Positions 17,508 through 25,988 of a stretch of DNA of 64,000 nucleotides are shown here, piece after piece. The DNA is taken from assembly GCA_001510385.1 (NCBI GenBank), contig LFFE01000007.1, positions 62,001-126,000 on the forward strand. The letters are read 5' to 3'. Both the position numbers and the translations under genes were made by a program. The stretch's first letter is position 1. Every line of letters starts with the position of its first letter. This DNA is from Actinobacteria bacterium casp-actino5 (GTDB taxonomy: Bacteria; Actinomycetota; Acidimicrobiia; Acidimicrobiales; Ilumatobacteraceae). The notes beneath the pieces are model-generated. The model saw only the letters and a list, made by a program, of their open reading frames with translations. It did not search any database and was not told where the DNA came from.

Positions 17508-18389
17508 GTGTCGATGACAGATGCGAAACAAGAACCAGCCGAGCAGGTTCGGGCGTGGCTGGCTGACCAGATCCGAGGTCGAGTAGTCGGGCCAAACGCC
17601 GAAGCTCGCACTGAAGAGTTGTTCACCGCCCGCGGCGAACGGTGGTTCGATGACGATGCACCAATTCGCAAAGTACATCTCGATGCATCAATGTTCATTG
17701 GTGGCATTCGTGCGCTACTTCTGCAGAGTCTGCACCCTCTAGCAATGACCGGGGTAGCACAGCATTCCGATTACCGAAACGACCCATGGGGACGCCTACA
17801 ACGAACCGCGGACTTCCTTGCGACAACCACGTTCGGACCAAAAGAAGCAGCCGAGCAGGCGATTGCGACTGTCACTGCGATCCACGACCGTGTGACTGGC
17901 ACGACACCTGAGGGTGTCGAATATCGGGCGAATGATCCCCACTTGCTCGCCTGGGTGCATGTTGCCGAGGTCGACTCATTTCTTCGTGCCCATGATCGCT
18001 ACGGAGAGTCGCCACTCGAGGCGTCTGATCGCGACCGTTACATCGCCGAATCTGGTTCGATTGCTGCGCGTCTCGGAGCCGACCCGGTGCCCGTCACCGA
18101 GCAGGGTGTCGCAGATCTTCTTCACGACTTTCGATCCGAGTTACGGGCAACCCCTGAGGCGCGTGAGGCTGCGCGATATCTCCTCATTGACCCGCCGCTT
18201 CCAGCATCATCGAAGCCCGCTTACGGTGTAATCGCCGCTGCAGGCGCGTCACTCCTCCCGCTATGGGCACGCAAAGAACTTCGCATTCCATGGTTTCCGG
18301 TCTCGGAACGCCTTGCGATCAGACCGGCAGGCGACCTCATCACGAAGACAATTCGTTGGGCGTTACAACCCAACCAGCCTTCAACCTGA
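17508..18389 (+). CDS. MpaB-like oxygenase family protein (DUF2236)
   Basis: A 293-residue protein of the DUF2236 family, named after the fungal oxygenase MpaB and also including the latex clearing protein-related group. The diagnostic block ALLLQSLHPLAMTGVAQHSD is near residue 70, followed by DPWGRLQRTADFLATTTFG and HLLAWVHVAEVDSFL. The conserved histidines in SLHP and AWVH are candidate heme ligands in this family. The substrate is unknown. The start is the GTG at 17508 or ATG at 17514. The end overlaps the convergent YcaQ-type gene by 9 bp. Confidence 0.85.
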   Translation: MSMTDAKQEPAEQVRAWLADQIRGRVVGPNAEARTEELFTARGERWFDDDAPIRKVHLDASMFIGGIRALLLQSLHPLAMTGVAQHSDYRNDPWGRLQRTADFLATTTFGPKEAAEQAIATVTAIHDRVTGTTPEGVEYRANDPHLLAWVHVAEVDSFLRAHDRYGESPLEASDRDRYIAESGSIAARLGADPVPVTEQGVADLLHDFRSELRATPEAREAARYLLIDPPLPASSKPAYGVIAAAGASLLPLWARKELRIPWFPVSERLAIRPAGDLITKTIRWALQPNQPST

Positions 18390-19586
18390 GACGGTTCGCA
18401 TCTCTTTCGCCAGCGAACCCCGCTCAACAATTTCAATCTGGTGTAGACCGAGCCACGCACACATTGTCTCAAGTTCTTCGATTGCTTCGCTAGCGATCTC
18501 GAGACGTCGAGCCGGCATGTCATCACTGTCTTCAACCCAAGATGCTTGGACCAGAAGAACCTGTCTGGCCCGATCGGCCTTCAGATCAAAGCGGCCGACA
18601 ATCCGGTCTCCCAGCAAAAACGGCAGCACGTAGTAGCCGTACCGACGCTTCGCTGCAGGGGTATAAATCTCGATTCGATAGGTGAAATCAAATAGACGTT
18701 CATCGCGGTCACGGAACCACACCACCGGATCAAACGGACTAAGAAACGCTCGGGCATGAACCGCACGTGGAATGTACAGATCTCGGGAGCTGTACCCCGG
18801 CTGTTGCCAACCCTCCACTGTGACAGCAACCAGATCACCTGTTCGAACCAGATTCTCGAGGTGGGGTTTAACATCGGTGATTCTTTGGCGGTGATAGTCA
18901 GCGATGTCATGTATCGTGCCGACACCGAGATGGCGGGCCGCCTGCCGAATCAGTTCCTCGCGAGCAACAGACTCATCGGGGGTCTCAGCCTGTAACGCTG
19001 CGGCAGGGAGAACTTGCTCCGGGAGGTCGTACAAACGAGCGAAGTCGGTTGCCCGACGCGTTGCTGCAACCTCACCTTTCCAAAAGAGAAATTCCAATGC
19101 AGCTTTCGCTGCGTCCCAATCCCACCAATCGGTCTTGGGAGACGTCCGCGGTGAAAGTTCGCCAGCCGTGATTGGCCCACTCTCACCAATGGCACTCAGC
19201 ACACGCTTCACAAGACCCGGATGCTCGTTTGCTATGCGGTTGACACCTTTCCAAGCATGGGGTTGGCTCATTCGCCATCGAAGTAACCGGTGCTGTGAGG
19301 CCGGAACATGGCTTGCCTCGTGCACCCAGTATTCAAATATGTCGCCTGCTGAGGTTGCCGAAGGAATGAGCGTTCGGTCATGCGGTCCAAGTCGCGCAAA
19401 CAAAGGAAGTTCCTGACTACGCACCAGCACGTTGACGGAATCAATCTGAATGATTCCCATATCGTCGAACGCCCGACGGAGATGCCGCCGATCGACCTGG
19501 CCTGCAGGTCGTTCACGGTGGAAGCCCTGAGCGGCAAGAGCAGCTCGACGGGCCTGCGAAATTGTGAGCCGGCGAGTAGCCGTCAC
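18381..19586 (-). CDS. YcaQ/AlkX-type winged-helix DNA glycosylase
   Basis: A 401-residue protein of the YcaQ (HTH_42) family, which includes glycosylases that unhook DNA interstrand crosslinks. The start LTISQARRAALAAQGF is typical, and the catalytic QxD-type motif is visible as MGIIQIDSVNVLVRSQELPLF. DAAKAALEFLFWKGEVAATRR is the winged-helix region and HARAFLSPFDPVVWFRDRDE the conserved C-terminal part. The start is the GTG at 19586. It follows the cyclophilin gene by 14 bp on the same strand and they probably share a transcript. Crosslink repair is inferred from the family. Confidence 0.87.
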   Translation of the reverse strand: MTATRRLTISQARRAALAAQGFHRERPAGQVDRRHLRRAFDDMGIIQIDSVNVLVRSQELPLFARLGPHDRTLIPSATSAGDIFEYWVHEASHVPASQHRLLRWRMSQPHAWKGVNRIANEHPGLVKRVLSAIGESGPITAGELSPRTSPKTDWWDWDAAKAALEFLFWKGEVAATRRATDFARLYDLPEQVLPAAALQAETPDESVAREELIRQAARHLGVGTIHDIADYHRQRITDVKPHLENLVRTGDLVAVTVEGWQQPGYSSRDLYIPRAVHARAFLSPFDPVVWFRDRDERLFDFTYRIEIYTPAAKRRYGYYVLPFLLGDRIVGRFDLKADRARQVLLVQASWVEDSDDMPARRLEIASEAIEELETMCAWLGLHQIEIVERGSLAKEMRTVSG

Positions 19587-19600
19587 GCAGAGTTACTCGT

Positions 19601-20173
19601 TCAGTCCGCGACGCTGATCGTCACCGACTCGATAACAACATCATCTGTCGGGCGATCCCCCGCTGCAGTCGGGACGTTCTGCATACGCTCAACAAGTTCG
19701 AGTCCCTTCACTGTTTGACCAAAGAGGCTGTACAGCGGTGGGAGTTGAACACCGCTCGGCCCGCTGATAAGGAAGAACTGACTGCCGTTCGTGTTTGGTC
19801 CCGAATTTGCCATAGCAAGCGAACCGATCTGATACTGACCTGGCTTCGGCAACTCATCGTCGAATCGATATCCGGGGCCACCACGACCGGTGCCAGTTGG
19901 GTCGCCCCCTTGACACACAAACCCATTGATGATCCGGTGGAAGATAATTCCGTCGAAGTAGTGGTGGAGCGCGAGGAACACAAAGCTGTTCACAGTGACA
20001 GGAGCATTCACTGCATCAAGCGCAATGACAATCTCACCAGCTGGTTCGCCGGCAATCGAGACCGACATCGTTGCGGTGTAACGCTTCGCCGGGTCGATAC
20101 CCATCTCTGGGGCCTCGGGGAACTGTTGCTGTCGAGGTGCGGAGCCGTCAAAAAGTCGAAAAGGTGTCGCCAT
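19601..20173 (-). CDS. Cyclophilin-type peptidyl-prolyl cis-trans isomerase
   Basis: A 190-residue cytoplasmic cyclophilin. Active-site segments are IIFHRIINGFVCQGGDPTG, MANSGPNTNGSQFFL and LFGQTVKGLELVERM. The position of the cyclosporin-contacting tryptophan carries PPLYSLFG instead. I start at the ATG at 20173 (ATPFRLFDG), since the longer frame adds residues with no family similarity and overlaps the divergent radA. A TAAGGT hexamer lies 8 bp before the ATG. No signal peptide is visible. Confidence 0.9.
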   Translation of the reverse strand: MATPFRLFDGSAPRQQQFPEAPEMGIDPAKRYTATMSVSIAGEPAGEIVIALDAVNAPVTVNSFVFLALHHYFDGIIFHRIINGFVCQGGDPTGTGRGGPGYRFDDELPKPGQYQIGSLAMANSGPNTNGSQFFLISGPSGVQLPPLYSLFGQTVKGLELVERMQNVPTAAGDRPTDDVVIESVTISVAD

Positions 20174-20222
20174 ATGGCCAGACCTTATCGGCGTCGTGAC
20201 ACCCGTCGGCCAGACTGTAAGG

Positions 20223-21593
20223 GTGAGCAAAGTAAAGACGTCCCATGTGTGTTCAGAATGTGGCACCCACCATCCAAAGTGGACTGGGCAATGCACCGGG
20301 TGCGGAGAGTGGAATACGCTGACTGAAGAGGTCATTTCAACCGGGCTTTCCGTTGACGTCTCCTCAGTGAGTGCCCCCCGTGCACGATCTACTGATGCTC
20401 GGCCTCCCGTCGCTCTCGATGACGCGACGACTGACGTTGGTTCAGTTCGCTCTACGGGAATTGCCGAGCTCGATCACGTACTCAGCGGTGGGCTCGTCGA
20501 TGGCTCGGTCACCTTGCTTGGTGGCGAGCCAGGTATCGGGAAGAGCACCCTGCTTCTGCAGGTTGCGCATCACTGGAATGGGCCAGTCCTGTACGTCTGC
20601 GCCGAAGAAAGTGCGCAACAGGTACGCCAACGAGCAGAGCGACTTGGAGCAATTCGCCCGAACATCTGGCTACTTGCCGAACAAGGTCTCGGAGAAATCG
20701 CCGACGCGATTGACAGCACGACACCTTCGCTGATCATCGTTGACAGCATCCAGATGATCTCAGACCCAGTGGTCACCTCGGCTCCAGGTTCGGTTGCCCA
20801 AGTCAGAGCTACCGCACAATTTCTGGTGAATCTCGCGAAACGGAAATCGATTCCGCTCGTTCTGGTTGGACATGTCACCAAAGATGGTGATCTTGCTGGA
20901 CCTCGGGTGCTCGAGCATCTGGTCGACACGGTCTTAAGTTTCGAAGGAGATCGCCATCACTCGCTTCGCTTGGTTCGAGCGGTCAAACATCGCTTCGGTT
21001 CAACCAATGAACTCAGCGTCTTCGAAATGACAGGAGACGGCCTCACCGGTGTCGCCGACCCAAGCCAACTGCTCCTTGCTGACCGCAAAGAACAGATTCC
21101 AGGGTCGGCTGTTGTGCCGACGCTTGAAGGCCGTCGCCCCCTCATCGTTGAGTTGCAGGCACTGACATCTGTCGCACCTCCTGGCGTTCCCGCTCGGCGA
21201 ACTGCCCAAGGAATCGATCAATCACGACTCGCCATGCTGCTTGCAGTGCTTGCGCGTCACTGTGGAGTTCCGACTGCCGCAACAGATGTCTACGCGTCAG
21301 CGGTTGGCGGTGTTCGAATAGCCGAACCAGGCATTGACCTTGCGTTGAGCTTGGCCATCGCATCATCGATCGTCGATCGCCCGCTACCGCCAGATCTTGC
21401 CGTCTTCGGCGAAGTTGGTCTTGGTAGTGAGGTCCGGCAAGTTGCCCAACCGGACCGAAGGTTCGCGGAGGCACATCGACTCGGTTTCAAACGGGTCATT
21501 GCCCCGCTGCGTTCGCCTGACCCGGCCGACAGCATCGAACTCATTCGCGTCGGAGATGTTGGCGAGGCGCTCCGGGTAGCGGGTCTCACCTGA
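20223..21593 (+). CDS. radA: DNA repair protein RadA
   Basis: RadA/Sms is a RecA-like hexameric helicase that drives branch migration in recombination. It has the N-terminal zinc finger CSECGTHHPKWTGQCTGCGEW, Walker A GEPGIGKSTLL, Walker B-like LIIVDSIQMIS and a C-terminal Lon-protease-like domain (DVYASAVGGVRIAEPGIDLA). The RadA-specific KNRFG motif reads KHRFG at residues 255-259. I start at the GTG at 20223 (456 aa), right before the zinc finger as in other RadA proteins; a CAGACT hexamer ends 6 bp upstream. Only about 50 bp separate it from the divergent cyclophilin. Confidence 0.93.
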   Translation: MSKVKTSHVCSECGTHHPKWTGQCTGCGEWNTLTEEVISTGLSVDVSSVSAPRARSTDARPPVALDDATTDVGSVRSTGIAELDHVLSGGLVDGSVTLLGGEPGIGKSTLLLQVAHHWNGPVLYVCAEESAQQVRQRAERLGAIRPNIWLLAEQGLGEIADAIDSTTPSLIIVDSIQMISDPVVTSAPGSVAQVRATAQFLVNLAKRKSIPLVLVGHVTKDGDLAGPRVLEHLVDTVLSFEGDRHHSLRLVRAVKHRFGSTNELSVFEMTGDGLTGVADPSQLLLADRKEQIPGSAVVPTLEGRRPLIVELQALTSVAPPGVPARRTAQGIDQSRLAMLLAVLARHCGVPTAATDVYASAVGGVRIAEPGIDLALSLAIASSIVDRPLPPDLAVFGEVGLGSEVRQVAQPDRRFAEAHRLGFKRVIAPLRSPDPADSIELIRVGDVGEALRVAGLT

Positions 21594-21646
21594 GCCGCTG
21601 ATTGCCGTCGTTGCGCTCGTTTATGCCACTTCTTCGGGGCGATCGT

Positions 21647-21652
21647 TAGCCT
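21647..21652 (+). promoter_or_regulatory. -10-like element of nadE (TAGCCT, 7 bp to GTG)
   Basis: TAGCCT ends 7 bp before the GTG at 21660, the same hexamer and spacing as at pheA. Confidence 0.55.
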
Positions 21653-21659
21653 TGGAAGC

Positions 21660-23336
21660 GTGAACCTTCGGCTCGCACTCGCTCAACTCAACCCGACTGT
21701 CGGTGCGATTAACGCGAATCTCCAACAACTCAAAGATGCGTATGCCGAAGCCGTGCAAAAAAACTGCTCGCTCATTGCATTTGGTGAGCTCAGTGTCACG
21801 GGTTACCCGCCCGAAGATCTTCTACTAAAACCGCGTTTCATCATCGATCAACTTGCAGCACTGAATGATTTCGCTGCTTCGACATCGTCATGTGTCGCTG
21901 TCGTTGGCGTCGTTGACTTCGACGGTCAGCAACTCTTCAATGCTGCTGCCGTGTGCTCGGACGGGAAAGTACAGCACGTCTACCACAAACGAAATCTTCC
22001 GAATTACAGCGTGTTTGATGAGAAGCGTTACTTCTCCCCGGGGACCGAACCGTTACAACTCATTGGCGTCAACGGCGTCGCAGTTGGCATCTCGATCTGC
22101 GAAGACATTTGGGTCGATGACGGCCCACATATCGAACTGGTTTCGGCGGGAGCCGAAATTCTCGTCAGCATTAATGGCTCCCCATACCACCTCGATAAAG
22201 ACGCGGAACGCGAGAACCTCATCGCAAATCGAGCTTCTGATCTGCAGGTTCCAATCTGCTACGTCAACCAAGTTGGTGGGCAAGATGAACTCGTCTTCGA
22301 TGGTGGATCATTTGTTGTCGATCGCGGCGGTGAGCTAGTTGCTAGGGCACCTCTATTTGAAGAATCGTTGCTCATCACCGATGTCAGCATTGAACCCCGT
22401 GAAGTACGGGCTCAGCGAACTATTGACCTCGGTAGTGAATCAGATACCGAAATCTCTGACCCGCCATTGACGCCGGTCGCCGATTCGATATCAGGAGATA
22501 GCGAACTCTACGAAGCACTCGTCTTGGGTACACGCGATTACTGCCATAAAAACGGGTTCAGCGATGTTGTGATCGGGCTATCGGGGGGCATCGATTCAAC
22601 GCTTGTTGCCTGTGTCGCGGTCGATGCTCTCGGACCCGATCACGTTCACGGTGTCGCAATGCCCTCGCGCTACTCCTCAGATCATTCTTTGACCGATGCT
22701 GAGGCGCTCGCTGACAACCTAGGTATCGATATGCGAACGATCTCGATTGAGCCGGCGTTCGCAGCGTATATGGACATGCTTGATCCATCATTTGAAGGAC
22801 GGCAACCAGGGTTGACATGGGAGAACGTACAGTCACGTTGCCGAGGCCAAATCCTCATGGCTCTCTCGAATGAATTCGGCTGGATGGTGCTTACCACCGG
22901 AAATAAGAGCGAGGCGGCGGTTGGCTACTTCACGATTTACGGCGACTCAGTCGGTGGCTATGCAGTCATCAAAGACCTACTCAAGTTGAAGGTCTACGAC
23001 CTGTGCCGGTTGGTCAATCAACGATCTGGGAAAGAGGTGATCCCAGACAATGTCATCACCAAACCACCTTCCGCGGAACTCCGCCCCGATCAGCGAGATG
23101 ACCAAAGTCTCCCGCCTTACGAGGTACTCGACCCGATTCTTTCGCTGTATGTCGAACATGATCGAACTACAACAGACATCATTGACGAAGGCCATGACCC
23201 CGACATGGTCTCTCGCATCACCCGACTTGTCGATATCGCCGAGTACAAACGACGGCAGTCACCCCCCGGTGTTCGCGTCACCCGTAAGGCCTTCGGAAAA
23301 GATCGACGAGTTCCGATCACAAACGGTTATCGCTGA
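21660..23336 (+). CDS. nadE: Glutamine-dependent NAD+ synthetase
   Basis: Makes NAD from deamido-NAD with ammonia from glutamine. The N-terminal nitrilase-type amidase has the Glu/Lys/Cys triad in FGELSVTGYPPEDLL, YHKRNLPNYSVFDEKRYF and SICEDIW (Cys147). The synthetase domain has the P-loop IGLSGGIDSTL and LTTGNKSEAAVGYFTIYGD. At 558 residues it is nearer to the compact bacterial type than to the roughly 680-residue mycobacterial enzyme. The start is a GTG with a leaderless-type element. The end overlaps the convergent ACT gene by 10 bp. Confidence 0.95.
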   Translation: MNLRLALAQLNPTVGAINANLQQLKDAYAEAVQKNCSLIAFGELSVTGYPPEDLLLKPRFIIDQLAALNDFAASTSSCVAVVGVVDFDGQQLFNAAAVCSDGKVQHVYHKRNLPNYSVFDEKRYFSPGTEPLQLIGVNGVAVGISICEDIWVDDGPHIELVSAGAEILVSINGSPYHLDKDAERENLIANRASDLQVPICYVNQVGGQDELVFDGGSFVVDRGGELVARAPLFEESLLITDVSIEPREVRAQRTIDLGSESDTEISDPPLTPVADSISGDSELYEALVLGTRDYCHKNGFSDVVIGLSGGIDSTLVACVAVDALGPDHVHGVAMPSRYSSDHSLTDAEALADNLGIDMRTISIEPAFAAYMDMLDPSFEGRQPGLTWENVQSRCRGQILMALSNEFGWMVLTTGNKSEAAVGYFTIYGDSVGGYAVIKDLLKLKVYDLCRLVNQRSGKEVIPDNVITKPPSAELRPDQRDDQSLPPYEVLDPILSLYVEHDRTTTDIIDEGHDPDMVSRITRLVDIAEYKRRQSPPGVRVTRKAFGKDRRVPITNGYR

Positions 23337-23722
23337 GCAGCGAGATCGCTGAGAAGTTCAACCGCGCGATCAACCTGATCGATCGGTACCAGCAGGTGAT
23401 CATGGTGATGGCCAGCGACCACGTTGCAGGCGATTCCATCATCGGCCAAGGTTGCACTCACTGCAGCAGTTAAGCCGACTCCTTCCAATGAGGAATTCAC
23501 CGACAGCGTGATCCAACCAAGTTCAACAGGGTCGATAACGCCGACATGTTGCGCGTCCTCACGTGAGATTACGATTGAGATCCCCTCAGGCTCGACGACT
23601 GTGGAATAGATCACTACTCCGTCCGGTACTGACTCAATCCCTGCGACCGTGGTGTACACGAACGTCCCAGGAGTCAACACAGGGTTCATGCCGCGAATCA
23701 TTTCATCGCGATCAGAAATCAC
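23327..23722 (-). CDS. ACT domain-containing protein (COG3602-like)
   Basis: A small protein with two ACT-like halves: MNPVLTPGTFVYTTVAGIES with YSTVVEPEGISIVISREDA, then GWITLSVNSSLEGVGLTAAV and DHLLVPIDQVDRAVELLSD. Such proteins are putative amino-acid sensors with no known target. The start is uncertain. I use the GTG at 23722 (131 aa), which has a GGTGAT ribosome site 9 bp upstream and gives the usual family length; the GTG at 23740 and ATG at 23701 are alternatives. It lies just after the cadI-like gene on the same strand and is probably cotranscribed. Confidence 0.75.
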   Translation of the reverse strand: MISDRDEMIRGMNPVLTPGTFVYTTVAGIESVPDGVVIYSTVVEPEGISIVISREDAQHVGVIDPVELGWITLSVNSSLEGVGLTAAVSATLADDGIACNVVAGHHHDHLLVPIDQVDRAVELLSDLAAQR

Positions 23723-23732
23723 CGATCGATCA

Positions 23733-24179
23733 TCACCCACAGCACGGCTGACCAGACTGCCCGTCGGCATCTGCCGACGATCGCCCACCAAGAACGACGT
23801 TGGCAAATTGTGTGTCATGATCTGCTTGCTTGACGTAGTACTCCCAACGCGGCCCATTCGGATCAACTACCCAGGTCTCAACCTTTTCTGCAAAGCAGCA
23901 GATGGTGTCATCGACACCAGTCGTTAGGAGGCCGGCACTTGTCAACCGTCGCTCTTCTTCGACCACCTGTTCGGCTGATTCAACCTCGACACCGAGGTGA
24001 TTGATTGTTCCAGCCGGAGCATCATGATTTTCAAAAATCACGAACTTCATCGGAGGATCCTCGAGCGCCCAGTTGGCGTACCCGTCATTCACCTTCGTTG
24101 GGCCCTCACCGAACAACTTGCTGTAAAACGAGATTGATTCCGTGAGATCTCGAACATTCATTGCCAACTGAACACGCAT
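23733..24179 (-). CDS. cadI: CadI/ArsI-family VOC protein
   Basis: A 148-residue vicinal oxygen chelate protein that closely follows the mycobacterial cadmium-induced CadI and the organoarsenical C-As lyase ArsI. It starts RVQLAMNVRDLTESISFYSK, has INHLGVEVESAEQVVEEERR, the vicinal cysteine pair in DDTICCFAEKVETWVVDPNG that binds the metalloid in ArsI, and a C-terminal CCG. The first metal ligand position is Gln, as I remember it for CadI, not the His of ArsI, so lyase activity is uncertain. The start at 24179 has TACTGT 5 bp upstream. No arsR, arsM or efflux gene is near. Confidence 0.85.
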   Translation of the reverse strand: MRVQLAMNVRDLTESISFYSKLFGEGPTKVNDGYANWALEDPPMKFVIFENHDAPAGTINHLGVEVESAEQVVEEERRLTSAGLLTTGVDDTICCFAEKVETWVVDPNGPRWEYYVKQADHDTQFANVVLGGRSSADADGQSGQPCCG

Positions 24180-24209
24180 CTTCGACAGTATGTCAGTAAC
24201 ACTGGAGGC

Positions 24210-25160
24210 ATGAAGACACATCAGGTCGGCATTATCGGTCTCGGAACAGTGGGTGCCAGATTCGTGGAGCAGTTCAACCTTCACGAGCGGTTTGAGCTTT
24301 CCGCCTGCTGGGACGCATCAGATGATGCTCGAGCCAGGTTCAGTGAGACAGAGAACGTTGTCGACACGGCCCAGGCTGTGATTGCAAACTGCGACGTCGT
24401 TTACATAGCAGTCCCACCAGCCGCTCATGCAGCGTACGTCGAGCAAGCCGTTGCAGCTGGTTGCGCGATTTTCTGTGAGAAACCGCTGGGAGTTGACATC
24501 CCAGAAAGCGAACATATTCTTCAACTCGTTGAGTCGTCAGGGTTACCGAGCGCAATTAACTACGTCTTTGGTTCAGCGCCCTCTGCCGTCGAGTTGGCGC
24601 GAAGAGTCACGAATGGCGAACTCGGCGACATCAGCTCTGCAGAATTCATGATGCACCTCACTGAGTGGCCTCGAGCGTGGCAAGCCGCGGCAACTTGGCT
24701 AGCAGAGGCCGATGAGGGTGGCTGGATTCGCGAAGTTGGATCGCACTACGTCTTTCTTGCCCAGCGACTATTTGGAGAAGTCTCACTTGAACAGTGCCTC
24801 GTGCGTCGTCCCGCTCCACAACTAGCTGAGAATCTTGTCACCGCTCGGCTGACGACAGCCCCAACACCGTTCACCATGCACTGCGAGAGCGGCTCGGCTG
24901 GCAACGACTCGCTGATGTTCAACGTCCGCGGTTCTCAACAGTCGATGCGAATTGTCGACTGGTACAACCTCGAAGCAACCGACGCTGACGGTAACTGGGC
25001 AACGGTCGAGATTGAAGCGACTCCCTCTGCACCATGGGCTGCATACCGAGCACAACTCGATGGCCTTGCGGCAATGCTTGACGGCAAGGAACATCGCCTA
25101 CCGACATTTGCCGAGGCCTTGGGGGTCCAGCGAGTCATCGAAGGAATTCTCTCGACCTGA
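24210..25160 (+). CDS. Gfo/Idh/MocA-family oxidoreductase
   Basis: A 316-residue NAD(P)-dependent oxidoreductase. The Rossmann start is VGIIGLGTVGARFVEQFNLH, and the family signature appears as VYIAVPPAAHAAYVEQAVAA and IFCEKPLG (the EKP motif). The C-terminal part has GGWIREVGSHYVFLAQRLFG, where the histidine is the usual catalytic residue. The substrate, probably a sugar or cyclitol, is unknown. GGAGG sits just before the ATG and a TAACAC hexamer lies 7 bp upstream. It is divergent from the cadI-like gene with 30 bp between them. Confidence 0.9.
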   Translation: MKTHQVGIIGLGTVGARFVEQFNLHERFELSACWDASDDARARFSETENVVDTAQAVIANCDVVYIAVPPAAHAAYVEQAVAAGCAIFCEKPLGVDIPESEHILQLVESSGLPSAINYVFGSAPSAVELARRVTNGELGDISSAEFMMHLTEWPRAWQAAATWLAEADEGGWIREVGSHYVFLAQRLFGEVSLEQCLVRRPAPQLAENLVTARLTTAPTPFTMHCESGSAGNDSLMFNVRGSQQSMRIVDWYNLEATDADGNWATVEIEATPSAPWAAYRAQLDGLAAMLDGKEHRLPTFAEALGVQRVIEGILST

Positions 25161-25182
25161 GAGGCGCTAGAAAGATCAGCCC

Positions 25183-25788
25183 TCAGACCCATTGCGGGTG
25201 AATCACATACAACGTTGGAGAAGCGTCGTTTTCGTCGATTCGGGGCATCGGGGCAATGAGCCGCCACCGCACGAGGTCATCGATGGCATCCTGCACAGCA
25301 AGTTCTTTCAGCGGAATCCACCATTTCTTACCGCCAGCCAACTGCGCGATGCCCTCCACATCGATCTCGAACGTCGTCCCACCCATTGGGTGACCCGCTT
25401 GGTTCTCCACGATCTCCAACAAGACGTTGTTCCAAATCCTCCAATGCCATCGGTCTAACTCTCCATCTCGGGCCCGCTCGTCAAGCACGCCGGCCATTCG
25501 ATGCTCGACTGGCTTGACCCACATCTTGTCGCGAATGCAATCCAACATTCCTTGGAGAACGTCAACAGCCTCGGAGATGCCAGAGCTGGAGTCGGAGTCG
25601 TTGTGAACAACGCTCTGGAGACGCTCAAGTGGACGGACGATGCGTGGGTCGTCCCCGATTAGTGGCATGACGACTGATGATGCCTTGTTAATCGCAGTGA
25701 ACAACGGCTGCGGGTCAGACGTGTTGGTGGATTTCAACACCATCTCGATGTACTCATCGACGAAGAACTCAACCTTTGGAACTTCCAC
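25183..25788 (-). CDS. Unrecognised 201-residue protein
   Basis: I do not recognise this protein. It is soluble by appearance, with an alpha-helical N-terminal half (EYIEMVLKSTNTSDPQPLFT to VDVLQGMLDCIRDKMW) and a C-terminal part (GIAQLAGGKKWWIPLKELAV, DAIDDLVRWRLIAPMP) that could be a winged helix. No signal peptide, membrane helix or catalytic motif is visible. The start is a GTG at 25788. It is flanked by the convergent oxidoreductase and, upstream, by a 200-bp gap before the divergent Nudix gene that contains nothing I recognise. Confidence 0.6.
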   Translation of the reverse strand: MEVPKVEFFVDEYIEMVLKSTNTSDPQPLFTAINKASSVVMPLIGDDPRIVRPLERLQSVVHNDSDSSSGISEAVDVLQGMLDCIRDKMWVKPVEHRMAGVLDERARDGELDRWHWRIWNNVLLEIVENQAGHPMGGTTFEIDVEGIAQLAGGKKWWIPLKELAVQDAIDDLVRWRLIAPMPRIDENDASPTLYVIHPQWV

Positions 25789-25988
25789 ACTTTCACTCTT
25801 GCCACCTCGCGGTCATCACGCACAACTTTCCGAGGCAAAACATCAACAATTCGCGCTCAAAGTTCGTCGTCATCGAAGAGTTGATTATTGCGAGCGAGAA
25901 ACATTGGATGCGGCGTTCACGCACATAAAGCAGAGAAAACTTGCGCGCCTACAGGAAACAGGTACCCGAAGTGACACCATGGAGGGTG

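Noticed and set aside
17475-17678. Extended N-terminus of the AI-2E transporter
   Set aside because: It would overlap the divergent MpaB-like gene and adds residues unlike the family; a GTG with a -10-like element lies at 17474.
20174-20335. Extended N-terminus of the cyclophilin
   Set aside because: The extra 54 residues overlap radA and have no similarity to cyclophilins.
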